64,000 bases of DNA from Ruminococcaceae bacterium UBA3751 (lineage in GTDB: Bacteria > Bacillota > Clostridia > Oscillospirales > Acutalibacteraceae), in NCBI GenBank assembly GCA_002371215.1, contig DFGL01000060.1, positions 1 through 64,000 on the forward strand. Direction: 5' to 3'. Below, in pieces: positions 8,661 to 16,844 of the stretch. The stretch's first letter is position 1. Every line of letters begins with the position of its first letter. A model generated the notes under the pieces. That model saw only the letters and a program-made list of their open reading frames with translations. It was not told the DNA's origin and did no database searches. A program made the translations under genes and the position numbers.

Positions 8661-11600
8661 TTATTTTACCTTTACAGCCTTAGGATTTGAGAACGGAGAG
8701 TAAATCTTCTTACCGCTCTTAACTGTATAGGATTTAATTCTTACATAATACTTCTTGCCTGACTTAAGTCCGCTGATGGTCTTGGAGGTTGTGCTTCTGC
8801 CTTCAACCTTAACCTTCTTTGAATTCTTAAATGCTTTTGAAGTACTGTATTCAATATAGTAGCCCTTTACGCTCGTGGACTTGCTCTTCTTATATTTAAT
8901 CTTGAGAGCGCCCTTCTTAGATACGAGCTTAATCTTTCTTGCGTTCTTAGGACCGATTGTGTACTTAGCGGTCTTGTTCTTACCTTCGTAAGCGCCGATA
9001 AATACTACCGTTACCTTATAAGCGCCGATTTTCTTTGAATTATCCTTTGAATACTTAACCTTGTAAGCAACGCCCTTCTTAAGAACTTCGCCGTTAAGAG
9101 TTACCTTTACGGAAGGCTTCTGAATCTTGCCGTTATAAGCGTATTTTCTCTTTGAGAGCTTAATCTTAGCCTTTGAAGCGTCAATCTTATTAAGGTTGAG
9201 AGTATTGTTAAGGCTCTTGATAGCGTCGCCGATTGACTTGCCTGCGTCAGCAGTTGCGTCCTTATTATCGCCGTTATCATAGAAGTAATCAAGGATTGCA
9301 GCGTACGTCTTCATCTTGCCGGCTTTTTCGCCCTTTTCAATAAGAGCGCTTAAATTGCTGCCTACAAGCGGGAATCCGCCGATTTTTTCCTTAAGAGCAT
9401 CAGCGTTAGCCTTATTAGCGAAAAGGTTATCATAGAGGTAATAAACAGCCTCTGTGAACATATCGTCGCCGCCGATGTATCTTACAGCAACGTAATCCTT
9501 ATCATACTGAGCGCTCTTATTAACCTTAAAGGTTGTATACTTATTAAGCGCGTTCCAATCCGGCATTGCAAGGTTAATGCCGAGGCCTGCAAGCTTATCG
9601 TTGATTAACTTGAGAAGTGCAGGAGCAAGAACGTTTTTATTAACTAATGTATCAAGCTTCATACCTTCAATTTCGATGTCGGTTACAAGACCTGAAAGCA
9701 TTCCTAAATCGCGAACAAGATTTGAGTAAGCGATTGACGGGATATCGCTCTGAACAAGGTCGCCGAGTCTCGGGAGAAGGATGAGGATATCGGTAAGAGT
9801 ATTAAACTCATCGTCAATTAAGCTGAATACGCCGTCAATTACAGGTTTGAGAAGCTCGTCGCCGGCGATTGACGTTGCTCTTATCTGCTTTTCGTAATCT
9901 GATGATTCAGGAGCAGTTGCATAAGTCTGTGCAAATACTGTAAGGTAATTTGCTTTATATTCAGCGTCAGTCGGGAGATTCTTTACGCCGAGAACTTCAA
10001 GAAGCTTAACGCAGCATTCATAAACACCAAAGGTGTATTCGCCCGTAGCCTTGTCAGCGTGGTTAAAGAATTCGATGCCGAACGGATTGTCGGGATAGCA
10101 GAGTCCCGTAATCGGGCGGAGAACTGCGAGAAGAGCTTTTTCAAAGCCGTCTCTGTCGCCGTCATTAAATCCGAAGTCGCCGTTCTTGAACTCAATAGCT
10201 GCGATAGCGTCGTACATATTGGCGTCTTCATAATTTGTTGTTCCGTCGTCGTTTGTTCCGCAGGGAACCTGAACGGGATTGCCGTCCTTATCGGTAGGTA
10301 CCTTTCCGCTTGCAATTACGTTATAAATCTTACCCTTTGCAGCAGCGAAATCATCCTCGTAAAGTCTTGCAACAAAGCCTTCAACAGGGATAACGCTTTG
10401 AACTACGTCACCTGCCTTCATACCGGGAGCAATCTCTGACTTATTGTGAGAAAGAGTTGCATAAAGGCCGTAAATCTTTCCGATTGTTTCGTTTGAAAGG
10501 TGCTGCTTGAGAGCAGAGTTTACAACGTCGTTTTTATCTTCAATTACTATCTGGTCAGTCAGAGTGGGAAGAAGGTCGTCAATAATAAAGTTTTCAACGT
10601 TATCAATGCTCTTTTCTTTTCCGAGAGCCTTGATAGCCTCGCTGTCAGAATTAGGATACGTAACCTTATCAGCCTTCTTGGCAGCTTCCTCGCTGTGCTT
10701 ATTTGTATCAACGTCGGGTGCCTGAATCTGAGTGTACTTATTCCAGGTTTCGGGGTCGCAGTACGCATTTTCCTTGGCAGCGTCGCTGAGAGCGAGATAT
10801 CTTTCTCTTGCTTCTTTTCTTACGCTGTCGTCTACCTTATCAAGGTCGATTGACTTAACGTAATCCTTGAACTCACTTGCGAGGATTACAAGGTAAGTAT
10901 TGTAAAGATCTGCGTCATCCTGTACTGCAGCCTTGAACTCATCGGTAAGAGCGTTATATTTCTGCTCTGCAACAGTTCTGTTTTCAGCAGTGATGTTATT
11001 GAGGTCAACGCCTTCAACATACTTTCTGAAATCGTCTATCTGAATCTGAAGATACTTATTATATTCGCTTTTGTATATCTGGTCATCGCCGGGAACGATA
11101 AGCGGCTTGAAGTTTTCATCAGTATCGTTAAGCAACTTGGTTGATTCAGTTCTGTTTGCGTCTGTTACGTTGTTCATATCAACAGCGTTAACATAGTTAA
11201 CAAACTGACTTGTCATAATGGTCTGAGTGTTTTCCCAAAGTTCGCTTGTATTCTTAACTATGTTCTGATGCTCTTCCTTAAGGTTATTAAACGCATCCCA
11301 AACAGCGTCAACGTCATCCTGAGTGATGTTCGGCTGCTTTGCGATAGTGTTGTTTACAAGCTCTGTATACTCTTCAATAGGAAGCTGTTCAGCATATGCG
11401 TCTGCAACGGCATTGATAAGCGCCTGAAGCTTAATACCGTTATAGCCCGCTGCGTTTGACATAGTTGACGGGTTAGCTGCTAAGTATTCAATTGAAGCGG
11501 CAGCGTCGTCATCGCCGAACTTGATATTTTCTTTAGCTGTAAGATTTGAAATCTCAGGATTAAAGAGCGGAGCCGGAGAAGTTGTAAAGTTCTTATCAAA

Positions 11601-12692
11601 TAGGTCAATGATATACTTGCCCGTATCCGTAAGGTCATTATATGCGTTATAAGCCTCTTTAATATCAGCAAAAGCAACGTCTTTACCGTCAAGTAAATCA
11701 AGACCTACGTCAATAGTCTTACCAAGCTTTTCAAGGCCTGCAAAATCATCAGACGCATCGCTTAATGCGGTTAAGTAATCAACAAAGAATTTCTTTGTCT
11801 TAGCGTTACCGTTAGTATAGAATTCCTTAAGCTCGTTATAGTATTCAGTCGGGCCGTTTTCAGAATCTATCCACTTATTACTTGCGATATACTTTGCCTT
11901 AACTACATTAACATTAACAGGCTCTGCAGTATATACATAATAAAGGAGAGCTAATCTTTTTGCGGTTCTGTCACCGAAATAATAGCTGAAAGTAGTATCT
12001 CCGAACGTTACGCTGTCATTTAAGATATGGTTTTTCTGAGTTGTACCAAATGCGTTTGTAACGTTGTTTGCATTTGCTAAAACAAGAATCTCTGCAAAGA
12101 GAAGCTGCTCATCCGAATAATACTTATAGCTGTCCCAGAAAGCCTCAAACATTAACTTCGCCGTTTCGTTAGTTCCGAAGTTGAGGTTATTAAAGTTGTT
12201 GTCGTAAACCATCTTGATAGTTGCAGACGTTAAAACGGAATCGGTTTTGATTGATTCGTTAACGTCATGAATATCCTTGATTACTTTAATATACTCATCC
12301 GGAATTTTAAGAACAGCGTCAAACTGATTGAGAATTACATCATTCGATGCGGCAATACCGTCGTACTTAGCCTGCCTCTGAGCCGCTGTCGGAGTTTTGT
12401 TTCCGTTTTCGCTTCTGATAATCTGATTCGCTGCAACGTGAACGGCATAAGCGTAGTATGTAGGATTAACCCTAAGCCTTTCAGACGCACTGAGTGAATT
12501 CAGCTTGTTCAGCAATGCGGTGTCGTTTGCCTGAACGGTATTGGCGTTCATACCGGCTATTGCTGTTTCTGCCAGAGAATTTGCTTCTGCAATATCAGAA
12601 TCTGCTGCGAAGGCAAAAAATGACAGTGAGCACGATGTTATAAGCATTACAAATGCCAATAACATACTGATTAGTTTCTTTGACTTTGTCAT
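8661..12692 (-). CDS. Large exported protein with giant-protein repeat unit, Ig-like and FN3 C-terminus
   Basis: About 1343 aa. ATG at 12692 is chosen because AAAGGAG (complement of 12701-12707) sits 8 nt upstream; an upstream in-frame ATG at 12713 has no such site. The signal peptide aligns residue for residue with that of the 2488-aa protein (K5-K6, VM at 15-16, ITSC at 18-21, AFAAD at 27-31), so secretion or lipoprotein anchoring are both possible. Residues about 40-830 are helical, with Asn/Asp/Ala-rich repeats of the VNNI-TAENR kind. Residues about 840-1135 contain one unit related to the three in the giant protein (GFNDGDRDGF, LRPITG, KLLEVLGV, MPDWNALNK). Residues about 1165-1245 are an Ig-like YNGK domain and about 1250-1343 a fibronectin type III domain, a pairing also found in the GH25 enzyme at 21369. 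No catalytic motif was recognised. A wall- or substrate-contacting role is inferred from the C-terminus. Confidence 0.85.
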   Translation of the reverse strand: MTKSKKLISMLLAFVMLITSCSLSFFAFAADSDIAEANSLAETAIAGMNANTVQANDTALLNKLNSLSASERLRVNPTYYAYAVHVAANQIIRSENGNKTPTAAQRQAKYDGIAASNDVILNQFDAVLKIPDEYIKVIKDIHDVNESIKTDSVLTSATIKMVYDNNFNNLNFGTNETAKLMFEAFWDSYKYYSDEQLLFAEILVLANANNVTNAFGTTQKNHILNDSVTFGDTTFSYYFGDRTAKRLALLYYVYTAEPVNVNVVKAKYIASNKWIDSENGPTEYYNELKEFYTNGNAKTKKFFVDYLTALSDASDDFAGLEKLGKTIDVGLDLLDGKDVAFADIKEAYNAYNDLTDTGKYIIDLFDKNFTTSPAPLFNPEISNLTAKENIKFGDDDAAASIEYLAANPSTMSNAAGYNGIKLQALINAVADAYAEQLPIEEYTELVNNTIAKQPNITQDDVDAVWDAFNNLKEEHQNIVKNTSELWENTQTIMTSQFVNYVNAVDMNNVTDANRTESTKLLNDTDENFKPLIVPGDDQIYKSEYNKYLQIQIDDFRKYVEGVDLNNITAENRTVAEQKYNALTDEFKAAVQDDADLYNTYLVILASEFKDYVKSIDLDKVDDSVRKEARERYLALSDAAKENAYCDPETWNKYTQIQAPDVDTNKHSEEAAKKADKVTYPNSDSEAIKALGKEKSIDNVENFIIDDLLPTLTDQIVIEDKNDVVNSALKQHLSNETIGKIYGLYATLSHNKSEIAPGMKAGDVVQSVIPVEGFVARLYEDDFAAAKGKIYNVIASGKVPTDKDGNPVQVPCGTNDDGTTNYEDANMYDAIAAIEFKNGDFGFNDGDRDGFEKALLAVLRPITGLCYPDNPFGIEFFNHADKATGEYTFGVYECCVKLLEVLGVKNLPTDAEYKANYLTVFAQTYATAPESSDYEKQIRATSIAGDELLKPVIDGVFSLIDDEFNTLTDILILLPRLGDLVQSDIPSIAYSNLVRDLGMLSGLVTDIEIEGMKLDTLVNKNVLAPALLKLINDKLAGLGINLAMPDWNALNKYTTFKVNKSAQYDKDYVAVRYIGGDDMFTEAVYYLYDNLFANKANADALKEKIGGFPLVGSNLSALIEKGEKAGKMKTYAAILDYFYDNGDNKDATADAGKSIGDAIKSLNNTLNLNKIDASKAKIKLSKRKYAYNGKIQKPSVKVTLNGEVLKKGVAYKVKYSKDNSKKIGAYKVTVVFIGAYEGKNKTAKYTIGPKNARKIKLVSKKGALKIKYKKSKSTSVKGYYIEYSTSKAFKNSKKVKVEGRSTTSKTISGLKSGKKYYVRIKSYTVKSGKKIYSPFSNPKAVKVK

Positions 12693-12736
12693 AAAAAACA
12701 CTCCTTTAACCATAGTGACTGATTTAGTCTCACTTT

Positions 12737-12765
12737 ATAATAACAATATTATTATAAAAAGTCAA
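12737..12765 (-). promoter_or_regulatory. Promoter of the 1343-aa secreted protein
   Basis: On the minus strand TTGACT (12765-12760) and TATTAT (12742-12737) are 17 nt apart, close in sequence and spacing to the promoter at 117-145. The leader to the ATG at 12692 is about 40 nt, much shorter than that of the other giant gene. Confidence 0.65.
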
Positions 12766-12767
12766 TA

Positions 12768-12790
12768 CATTTTGTGAACTTTCTGTGAAT
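12768..12790. promoter_or_regulatory. Second copy of the shared 23-nt candidate operator
   Basis: CATTTTGTGAAC (12768-12779), five free bases, then GTGAAT (12785-12790), with all 18 fixed positions identical to 88-110. It lies 2 nt upstream of the -35 box, but in the opposite orientation relative to its gene. Confidence 0.5.
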
Positions 12791-12869
12791 ATTTTTGTAA
12801 CATTTTTTTAACAACCGCAATTTAATGGTATAAAACTATTTTCTTTTAAATAAAACTAGCATACAGTTA

Positions 12870-12915
12870 CACATTTCATAATTCCGCTTTCCAAATTCCG
12901 AATTCCGAATTAAAA
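12870..12915. repeat. Dispersed intergenic repeat, copy E (AATTCCG block)
   Basis: CATAATTCCGCTTTCC followed by repeated AATTCCG units directly abutting a terminator. It matches the tail of copy A near 8350-8380. The remaining gap 12791-12869 is plain AT-rich DNA with nothing recognised. Confidence 0.5.
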
Positions 12916-12936
12916 AGGACGAGCATTGCCCGTCCT
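12916..12936 (-). terminator. Intrinsic terminator of the P-type ATPase gene
   Basis: Arms AGGACGAGC and GCCCGTCCT around a 3-nt loop pair in the minus-strand RNA with one G-U pair, then TTTTTAATT. It is about 14 nt beyond the ATPase stop codon. Confidence 0.8.
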
Positions 12937-12949
12937 GCAAAATACTGAT

Positions 12950-14830
12950 TTAATTTTTAGTTTTTAGCGCCCGAATTGCATTGAGCACGGCGAGCACCAT
13001 AACGCCGACGTCAGCAAAGATAGCAAGCCACATATTGGCTATACCGACAGCGCCGAGAATCAGGCATAAAAGCTTGATTCCGATAGCAAAATATATATTT
13101 TCATAAACTATTTTAAGGCACTTTTTTGAAAGGCTGATTGCATATGGTATTTTGAGCGGATTATCGTCCATAAGAACAATATCAGCCGCCTCAATTGCCG
13201 CGTCCGAGCCGAGAGCGCCCATTGCTATACCTATATCCGCCCTTGCAAGCACGGGGGCGTCGTTAATACCGTCGCCCGTGAAAGCGAGCATATCCCCCTT
13301 GTCCTTTTGAGCAAGAAGCTTTTCAACAATTTTGACCTTATCCTCGGGAAGAAGCTCGCTGTAGACCTCGTCAAGCGAAAGCTCCTCAGCGGCTTTATTC
13401 GCCGCCGTAGCGGAATCGCCCGTCAGCATTACTGTTCTTTTAATCCCAACATTTTTCAGCTTTTCAATAGCCTCGAACGATGTTTCCTTAACAATATCAG
13501 AGATGAGAATATAGCCCTTATATTCTCCGTCCTGTGCAACATAAACAACCGTACCGACCTCTGTTGCAGGCGTAAAATCCACTCCCTCGGCAGCCATCAG
13601 CTTTGCGTTTCCGACAGCGGTCTGAACGCCGTCAACCCTAGCAACCACGCCGTTTCCGCTGATTTCCTTAACGTCCTTAACGGAGCTTTTATCAATGCTT
13701 TCGCCATAAGCATTTTTTATGCTCAGGCTAATCGGGTGGGAGGAATAGGCTTCTGCCGCTGCGGCTATGCGGAGCAGTTCATTTTCCGTCGTGTTTTCAG
13801 GCTCAATTTTAACAACCTCAAAAACGCCCTTTGTAAGAGTACCCGTTTTGTCAAAAACGAGGTATTTTACTTTTGCAAGCAGTTCAAGATAACTCGCACC
13901 TTTAACGAGAACGCCCATTCTGCTCGCCCCGCCTATTCCGGCAAAAAATGTCAGCGGAATTGAGATAACGAGCGCGCACGGACAGCTTATTACAAGAAAA
14001 GTAAGCGCTCTGTAAATCCACTCCTGCCACATCGGAGCTTTTCCCGAAATCAAAAGAATAACGGGCGGCAGCACCGCAAGTAAAAGCGCTGAAACGCAAA
14101 CGGCAGGCGTATAGTACCTTGCAAATTTTGAAATAAATTTTTCGGTTTTTGCCTTTTTAAGCGCAGAGTTTTCAACAAGGTCAAGAATTTTTGAAACCGT
14201 TGATTCGCCAAAGGGCTTCGTGGTTTTAATTTTAAGCACGCCGTTTGTGTTTATACAGCCGCTTATTACCTCGTCGCCGACGGCAACCTCTCTCGGTACG
14301 CTTTCGCCCGTAAGAGCGCTTGTGTCAAGGCTCGCATCGCCTTCAATAACTACTCCGTCAATCGGAATTTTCTCCCCTGCCGAAACGAGAACGACGCTTC
14401 CCGTTTCAACCTCGTCGGGAAAGACTTCTTCAACCCCGTTTTCGGTTACAAGATTAGCCGTATCGGGGCGAATATCCATTAAGTCCGCAATATTCCGCCT
14501 GCTTTTTCCGACGGCAACGCTCTGAAACAGCTCTCCGACCTGATAAAAAAGCATAACGGCAACGGCTTCCGTGTAGCTTCCGTTTTCGTAAATACCTATT
14601 GCGATTGCGCCGACGGTTGCTATTGCCATAAGAAAATTTTCATCAAACATACTCAGGTTGAGTATGCCCTTAACCGCCTTTTTCAAAACGTCGTAGCCGA
14701 TAATGATATACGGAACCAAAAAAGCGGCAAGCCTGATATAGCGGTTTTCAATTTTCAAAAGCGAAAAAAGCACCAGCAGCACCGCTGATACTATTATTCT
14801 TATTAAAACCTTTTTCTGCTTTTTATTCAT
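12950..14830 (-). CDS. Zn/Cd/Pb-exporting P1B-type ATPase
   Basis: 626 aa. An ATP-driven membrane pump for soft divalent metals. Visible in order: N-terminal membrane helices; actuator TGES at 174-177; the metal-site membrane helix with SCPCAL (C283, C285); phosphorylation motif DKTGT with D327; the HP dipeptide (365-366) typical of heavy-metal ATPases; hinge TGDGIND around 519-524; and a last helix with D607 in FADVGV. The CPC plus the C-terminal-helix Asp is the P1B-2 (ZntA/CadA) signature, as opposed to copper pumps. Length is normal for the family minus its N-terminal HMA domain, which is encoded separately just upstream (2-nt gap). The pair is probably controlled by the CzrA-like site at 15080-15095. 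Metal choice is inferred from the motifs. Confidence 0.93.
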   Translation of the reverse strand: MNKKQKKVLIRIIVSAVLLVLFSLLKIENRYIRLAAFLVPYIIIGYDVLKKAVKGILNLSMFDENFLMAIATVGAIAIGIYENGSYTEAVAVMLFYQVGELFQSVAVGKSRRNIADLMDIRPDTANLVTENGVEEVFPDEVETGSVVLVSAGEKIPIDGVVIEGDASLDTSALTGESVPREVAVGDEVISGCINTNGVLKIKTTKPFGESTVSKILDLVENSALKKAKTEKFISKFARYYTPAVCVSALLLAVLPPVILLISGKAPMWQEWIYRALTFLVISCPCALVISIPLTFFAGIGGASRMGVLVKGASYLELLAKVKYLVFDKTGTLTKGVFEVVKIEPENTTENELLRIAAAAEAYSSHPISLSIKNAYGESIDKSSVKDVKEISGNGVVARVDGVQTAVGNAKLMAAEGVDFTPATEVGTVVYVAQDGEYKGYILISDIVKETSFEAIEKLKNVGIKRTVMLTGDSATAANKAAEELSLDEVYSELLPEDKVKIVEKLLAQKDKGDMLAFTGDGINDAPVLARADIGIAMGALGSDAAIEAADIVLMDDNPLKIPYAISLSKKCLKIVYENIYFAIGIKLLCLILGAVGIANMWLAIFADVGVMVLAVLNAIRALKTKN

Positions 14831-14832
14831 AA

Positions 14833-15051
14833 TCAGATGTATACCTCGGCGTCATCGTCAACCTTGCGGCATACCTTTCGAACCTGCTTCATTACTTTAA
14901 CTTCGTTTGCGCCCTCTTCGAATTCAACAATCATCTTAAGCGCCATAAAGTTAACGGCAGCGGAAATTACGCCTTCTACCTTATTAGCGGCAATTTCCAT
15001 TTTATTAGCACAGTTTGCGCAGTCAACGTCAATTTTATATGTTTTTTTCAT
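14833..15051 (-). CDS. Free-standing HMA-domain metal-binding protein
   Basis: 72 aa from ATG at 15051, preferred because GAGG lies 6 nt upstream; an in-frame GTG at 15063 would add four residues. It is a single heavy-metal-associated ferredoxin-like fold with metal motif DCANCAN near the N-terminus, where the two cysteines bind the metal ion. It has a preceding Asp (DCANC), as seen in Zn/Cd-type HMA domains. It precedes the ATPase gene with a 2-nt gap and should be translated with it. It most likely delivers metal to, or regulates, the pump, replacing the missing fused N-terminal domain. A CopZ-like copper chaperone is the alternative, but the partner ATPase is of Zn/Cd type. Confidence 0.88.
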   Translation of the reverse strand: MKKTYKIDVDCANCANKMEIAANKVEGVISAAVNFMALKMIVEFEEGANEVKVMKQVRKVCRKVDDDAEVYI

Positions 15052-15079
15052 AACAAACCTCACATTCGTTATTATACAT

Positions 15080-15095
15080 ATGAATAAATGTTCAT
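15080..15095. promoter_or_regulatory. CzrA/SmtB-like metal-responsive operator
   Basis: ATGAA, six bases, TTCAT within CATATGAATAAATGTTCATC closely resembles ArsR/SmtB-family zinc operators (a TGAA-N6-TTCA dyad). It lies just downstream of the predicted transcription start of the HMA-ATPase operon, where a repressor would block transcription. No ArsR-type gene is in the window. Confidence 0.6.
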
Positions 15096-15107
15096 CTGTT
15101 TGATTGT

Positions 15108-15135
15108 ATTATACCATATTGTATGAAAAAGTCAA
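15108..15135 (-). promoter_or_regulatory. Promoter of the HMA-ATPase operon
   Basis: Minus-strand TTGACT (15135-15130) and TATAAT (15113-15108), 16 nt apart, upstream of the operator dyad. Confidence 0.65.
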
Positions 15136-15136
15136 G

Positions 15137-15326
15137 AAAAAGTTAAATAAATTAATAATTATGAAATATTCGCTGCAATAAGACTTCCATTGAAACGACG
15201 GCTAAAACGGGACGTCGGGGACGCCGTCCCCTACAAAATTCGTTATTGCAACGGATTTCTTAACTCATAATTCTTAGTTTTCGGGCGGGCGCAGAGACCC
15301 GCCCCTGCAACAATTCCGAATAAAAA
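15137..15326. repeat. Dispersed intergenic repeat, copy B
   Basis: Contains AATATTCGCTGCAATAAGAC, the hairpin GGGACGTCGGGGACGCCGTC with following CCC, an inverted ATTCGTTATTGCAACGGATT core, TTAACTCATAATTCTTAG, a GGGCGGGCGCAGAGACCCGC hairpin and an ATTCCGAAT block against the next terminator. This is the most complete copy in the window. No ORF. Confidence 0.65.
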
Positions 15327-15349
15327 ACGGACGGGCAATGCCCGTCCGT
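15327..15349 (-). terminator. Intrinsic terminator of the TtcA-like gene
   Basis: A perfect 10-bp stem (ACGGACGGGC with GCCCGTCCGT) around a 3-nt loop, followed on the minus strand by TTTTTTA. It starts about 5 nt after the stop codon. Confidence 0.9.
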
Positions 15350-15354
15350 ACAGT

Positions 15355-16191
15355 TTAGTATTTTTCAAGAAAAGAGTGGGTTTCGCCCTCCGTTTTATAG
15401 CCCGGCATCGTATCAAGGCATACGGAATGGATGCTCTTAAAGATATGGTGCTCAACCTCGGGATTTGTTTTTCTGAGTTTCTCAATAAGCGCCTTAACCT
15501 CGCGCCGTTTTGACTCGCCTATGCCGTCCTCAGAGTTTGAATACTCGTTTACAAAGCGGCAGGCGCACTGAATAAATTCAAGCTCGTTATACCGCACCCA
15601 TGCCAAAATATCGCGCTCGTTAATGCAGTACATCGGGCGGATAAGCTCCATTCCCTCAAAATTAGTTGAGTGCAGTTTAGGCAGCATAGCCTGAAGCTGA
15701 GAGCCGTAAAGCATACCGAGGAGCGTTGTTTCAATAACGTCCGAAAAATGATGACCGAGCGCAATTTTATTACAGCCGAGTTCCTTCGCCTTGGCGTAAA
15801 GATGCCCCCTTCTCATCCTCGCGCAGAGATAACAGGGCTTGCCCTCAACGCTGTTTGTAACGGCAAAAATATCGCTTTCAAAAATAGTCAGCGGTATATT
15901 AAGAAGCGCGGCGTTATCCTCAATTCTTTTACGGTTTTGGGCGTTATAGCCGGGGTCCATACAAAGAAAAACAAGCTCAAAATCCGTTTCGCTGACGCGC
16001 TTTAACTGCTGCATCAGCTTGGCGAGGAGCATACTGTCCTTACCGCCCGAAATGCAGACGGCTATTTTATCCCCTTCATTTACAAGTTCATAGTTTTTTA
16101 CGCCCTCAATGAAGCGGTTCCATATTTCTTTTCTGTATTTTTTTGTAATTGAACGCTCAACGAGCTGGTATTTTTCAAGAGTTCTCGCCAT
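15355..16191 (-). CDS. TtcA-like PP-loop ATPase, tRNA thiolation family
   Basis: 278 aa. The N-terminal SGGKDS (48-53) is the pyrophosphatase loop of the TtcA/TilS family that adenylates a tRNA base. C120-Y-L-C123 and a third cysteine at 209 or 211 are placed as in TtcA and TtuA, where three cysteines hold a 4Fe-4S cluster used to transfer sulfur. GHHFSDVIETTLL (from about 146) is the conserved family motif. Transfer of sulfur to C32 of tRNA is the canonical TtcA reaction, but Firmicute members are less studied and the substrate here is inferred. The gene stands close behind the lipoprotein gene (11-nt gap), so the two may be co-transcribed. It has its own terminator. Confidence 0.85.
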   Translation of the reverse strand: MARTLEKYQLVERSITKKYRKEIWNRFIEGVKNYELVNEGDKIAVCISGGKDSMLLAKLMQQLKRVSETDFELVFLCMDPGYNAQNRKRIEDNAALLNIPLTIFESDIFAVTNSVEGKPCYLCARMRRGHLYAKAKELGCNKIALGHHFSDVIETTLLGMLYGSQLQAMLPKLHSTNFEGMELIRPMYCINERDILAWVRYNELEFIQCACRFVNEYSNSEDGIGESKRREVKALIEKLRKTNPEVEHHIFKSIHSVCLDTMPGYKTEGETHSFLEKY

Positions 16192-16202
16192 AGCCCGCTC
16201 CG

Positions 16203-16775
16203 TTAGCCGTTAAAATGGTTGAAAGCGGCTTCAAGGCTGATTTTACTCTGGTTTTCAAGCGCTTTCTTTCCGTAATAAACCTTACCTTTTTTAAGGGTGA
16301 AATTGAATTCCTCGTTTTCAGTCATCGGGTCGGGCACCTGAATAATAATCTCGCCCTCAACCTCGTTAACCTCGTATTTTTCGTTGGAGGTAAAGAACTT
16401 TGTATCAAGCCCATCTGTATTTTCGCTGTCAAAATACGCAATTTTCACCTTGCTTTTATCAAACTTAAAGGCGTAGGCGGTATTATCGTCCTCATTATAA
16501 AGGTACCAAGCGCCCTTTTGAATCGCGCTGTAATCGGGCTTTTCTTCTTTTTCGGTTGTTGATTCAGCGGTTGTGCTCTCCTCAGTCTCGCTTACGGAAG
16601 GTATTTCCGAAGTCGTTTCGCTCGGGGCGGTTGTTGTTGTAACAGCCGTAGTTTCCGAGGTTGAAGGAGCACTTTCGCCCGTCTGAGTAACCTCACCGTT
16701 CTGCGCCTTGCATCCCGCAAATATAAATACGCATACAAGCAGTGCCGACAGTATTGTTAAAAACGTTTTTCTCAT
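16203..16775 (-). CDS. Small secreted lipoprotein, unknown function
   Basis: 190 aa from ATG at 16775, chosen because GAGGTGA sits 5 nt upstream; an in-frame GTG at 16784 overlaps that site. Signal: R2-K3, hydrophobic core, and lipobox FAGC with C22, so the mature protein should be lipid-anchored on the outer face of the membrane. Residues about 25-75 are a flexible Ser/Thr/Glu linker. The remaining roughly 110 residues form a beta-rich domain with GAWYLYNEDDNTAYAFKF and evenly spaced aromatic residues, which looks like a small lipocalin-like or binding domain. No family was recognised. Its promoter overlaps that of the divergent pseudogene. Confidence 0.75.
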   Translation of the reverse strand: MRKTFLTILSALLVCVFIFAGCKAQNGEVTQTGESAPSTSETTAVTTTTAPSETTSEIPSVSETEESTTAESTTEKEEKPDYSAIQKGAWYLYNEDDNTAYAFKFDKSKVKIAYFDSENTDGLDTKFFTSNEKYEVNEVEGEIIIQVPDPMTENEEFNFTLKKGKVYYGKKALENQSKISLEAAFNHFNG

Positions 16776-16793
16776 AATTATCACCTCGCGCTT

Positions 16794-16822
16794 ATTTTAT
16801 CACATAGGTTTGACAATATCAA
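16794..16822 (-). promoter_or_regulatory. Promoter of the lipoprotein gene
   Basis: Minus-strand TTGATA (16822-16817) and TAAAAT (16799-16794), 17 nt apart. It overlaps face to face with the plus-strand promoter at 16810-16838, so the two transcripts may compete. Confidence 0.6.
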
Positions 16823-16838
16823 TACATCACATTATAAT
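16810..16838 (+). promoter_or_regulatory. Perfect consensus promoter of the phosphoesterase pseudogene
   Basis: TTGACA (16810-16815), 17 nt, TATAAT (16833-16838). The ATG of the broken gene is at 16845, only 6 nt after the -10 box, where transcription would start. There is no ribosome binding site. Confidence 0.75.
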
Positions 16839-16844
16839 AAATAT

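Noticed and set aside
13307..13963. 218-codon plus-strand frame opposite the P-type ATPase
   Set aside because: Antisense shadow; no start signals and no recognisable protein features.
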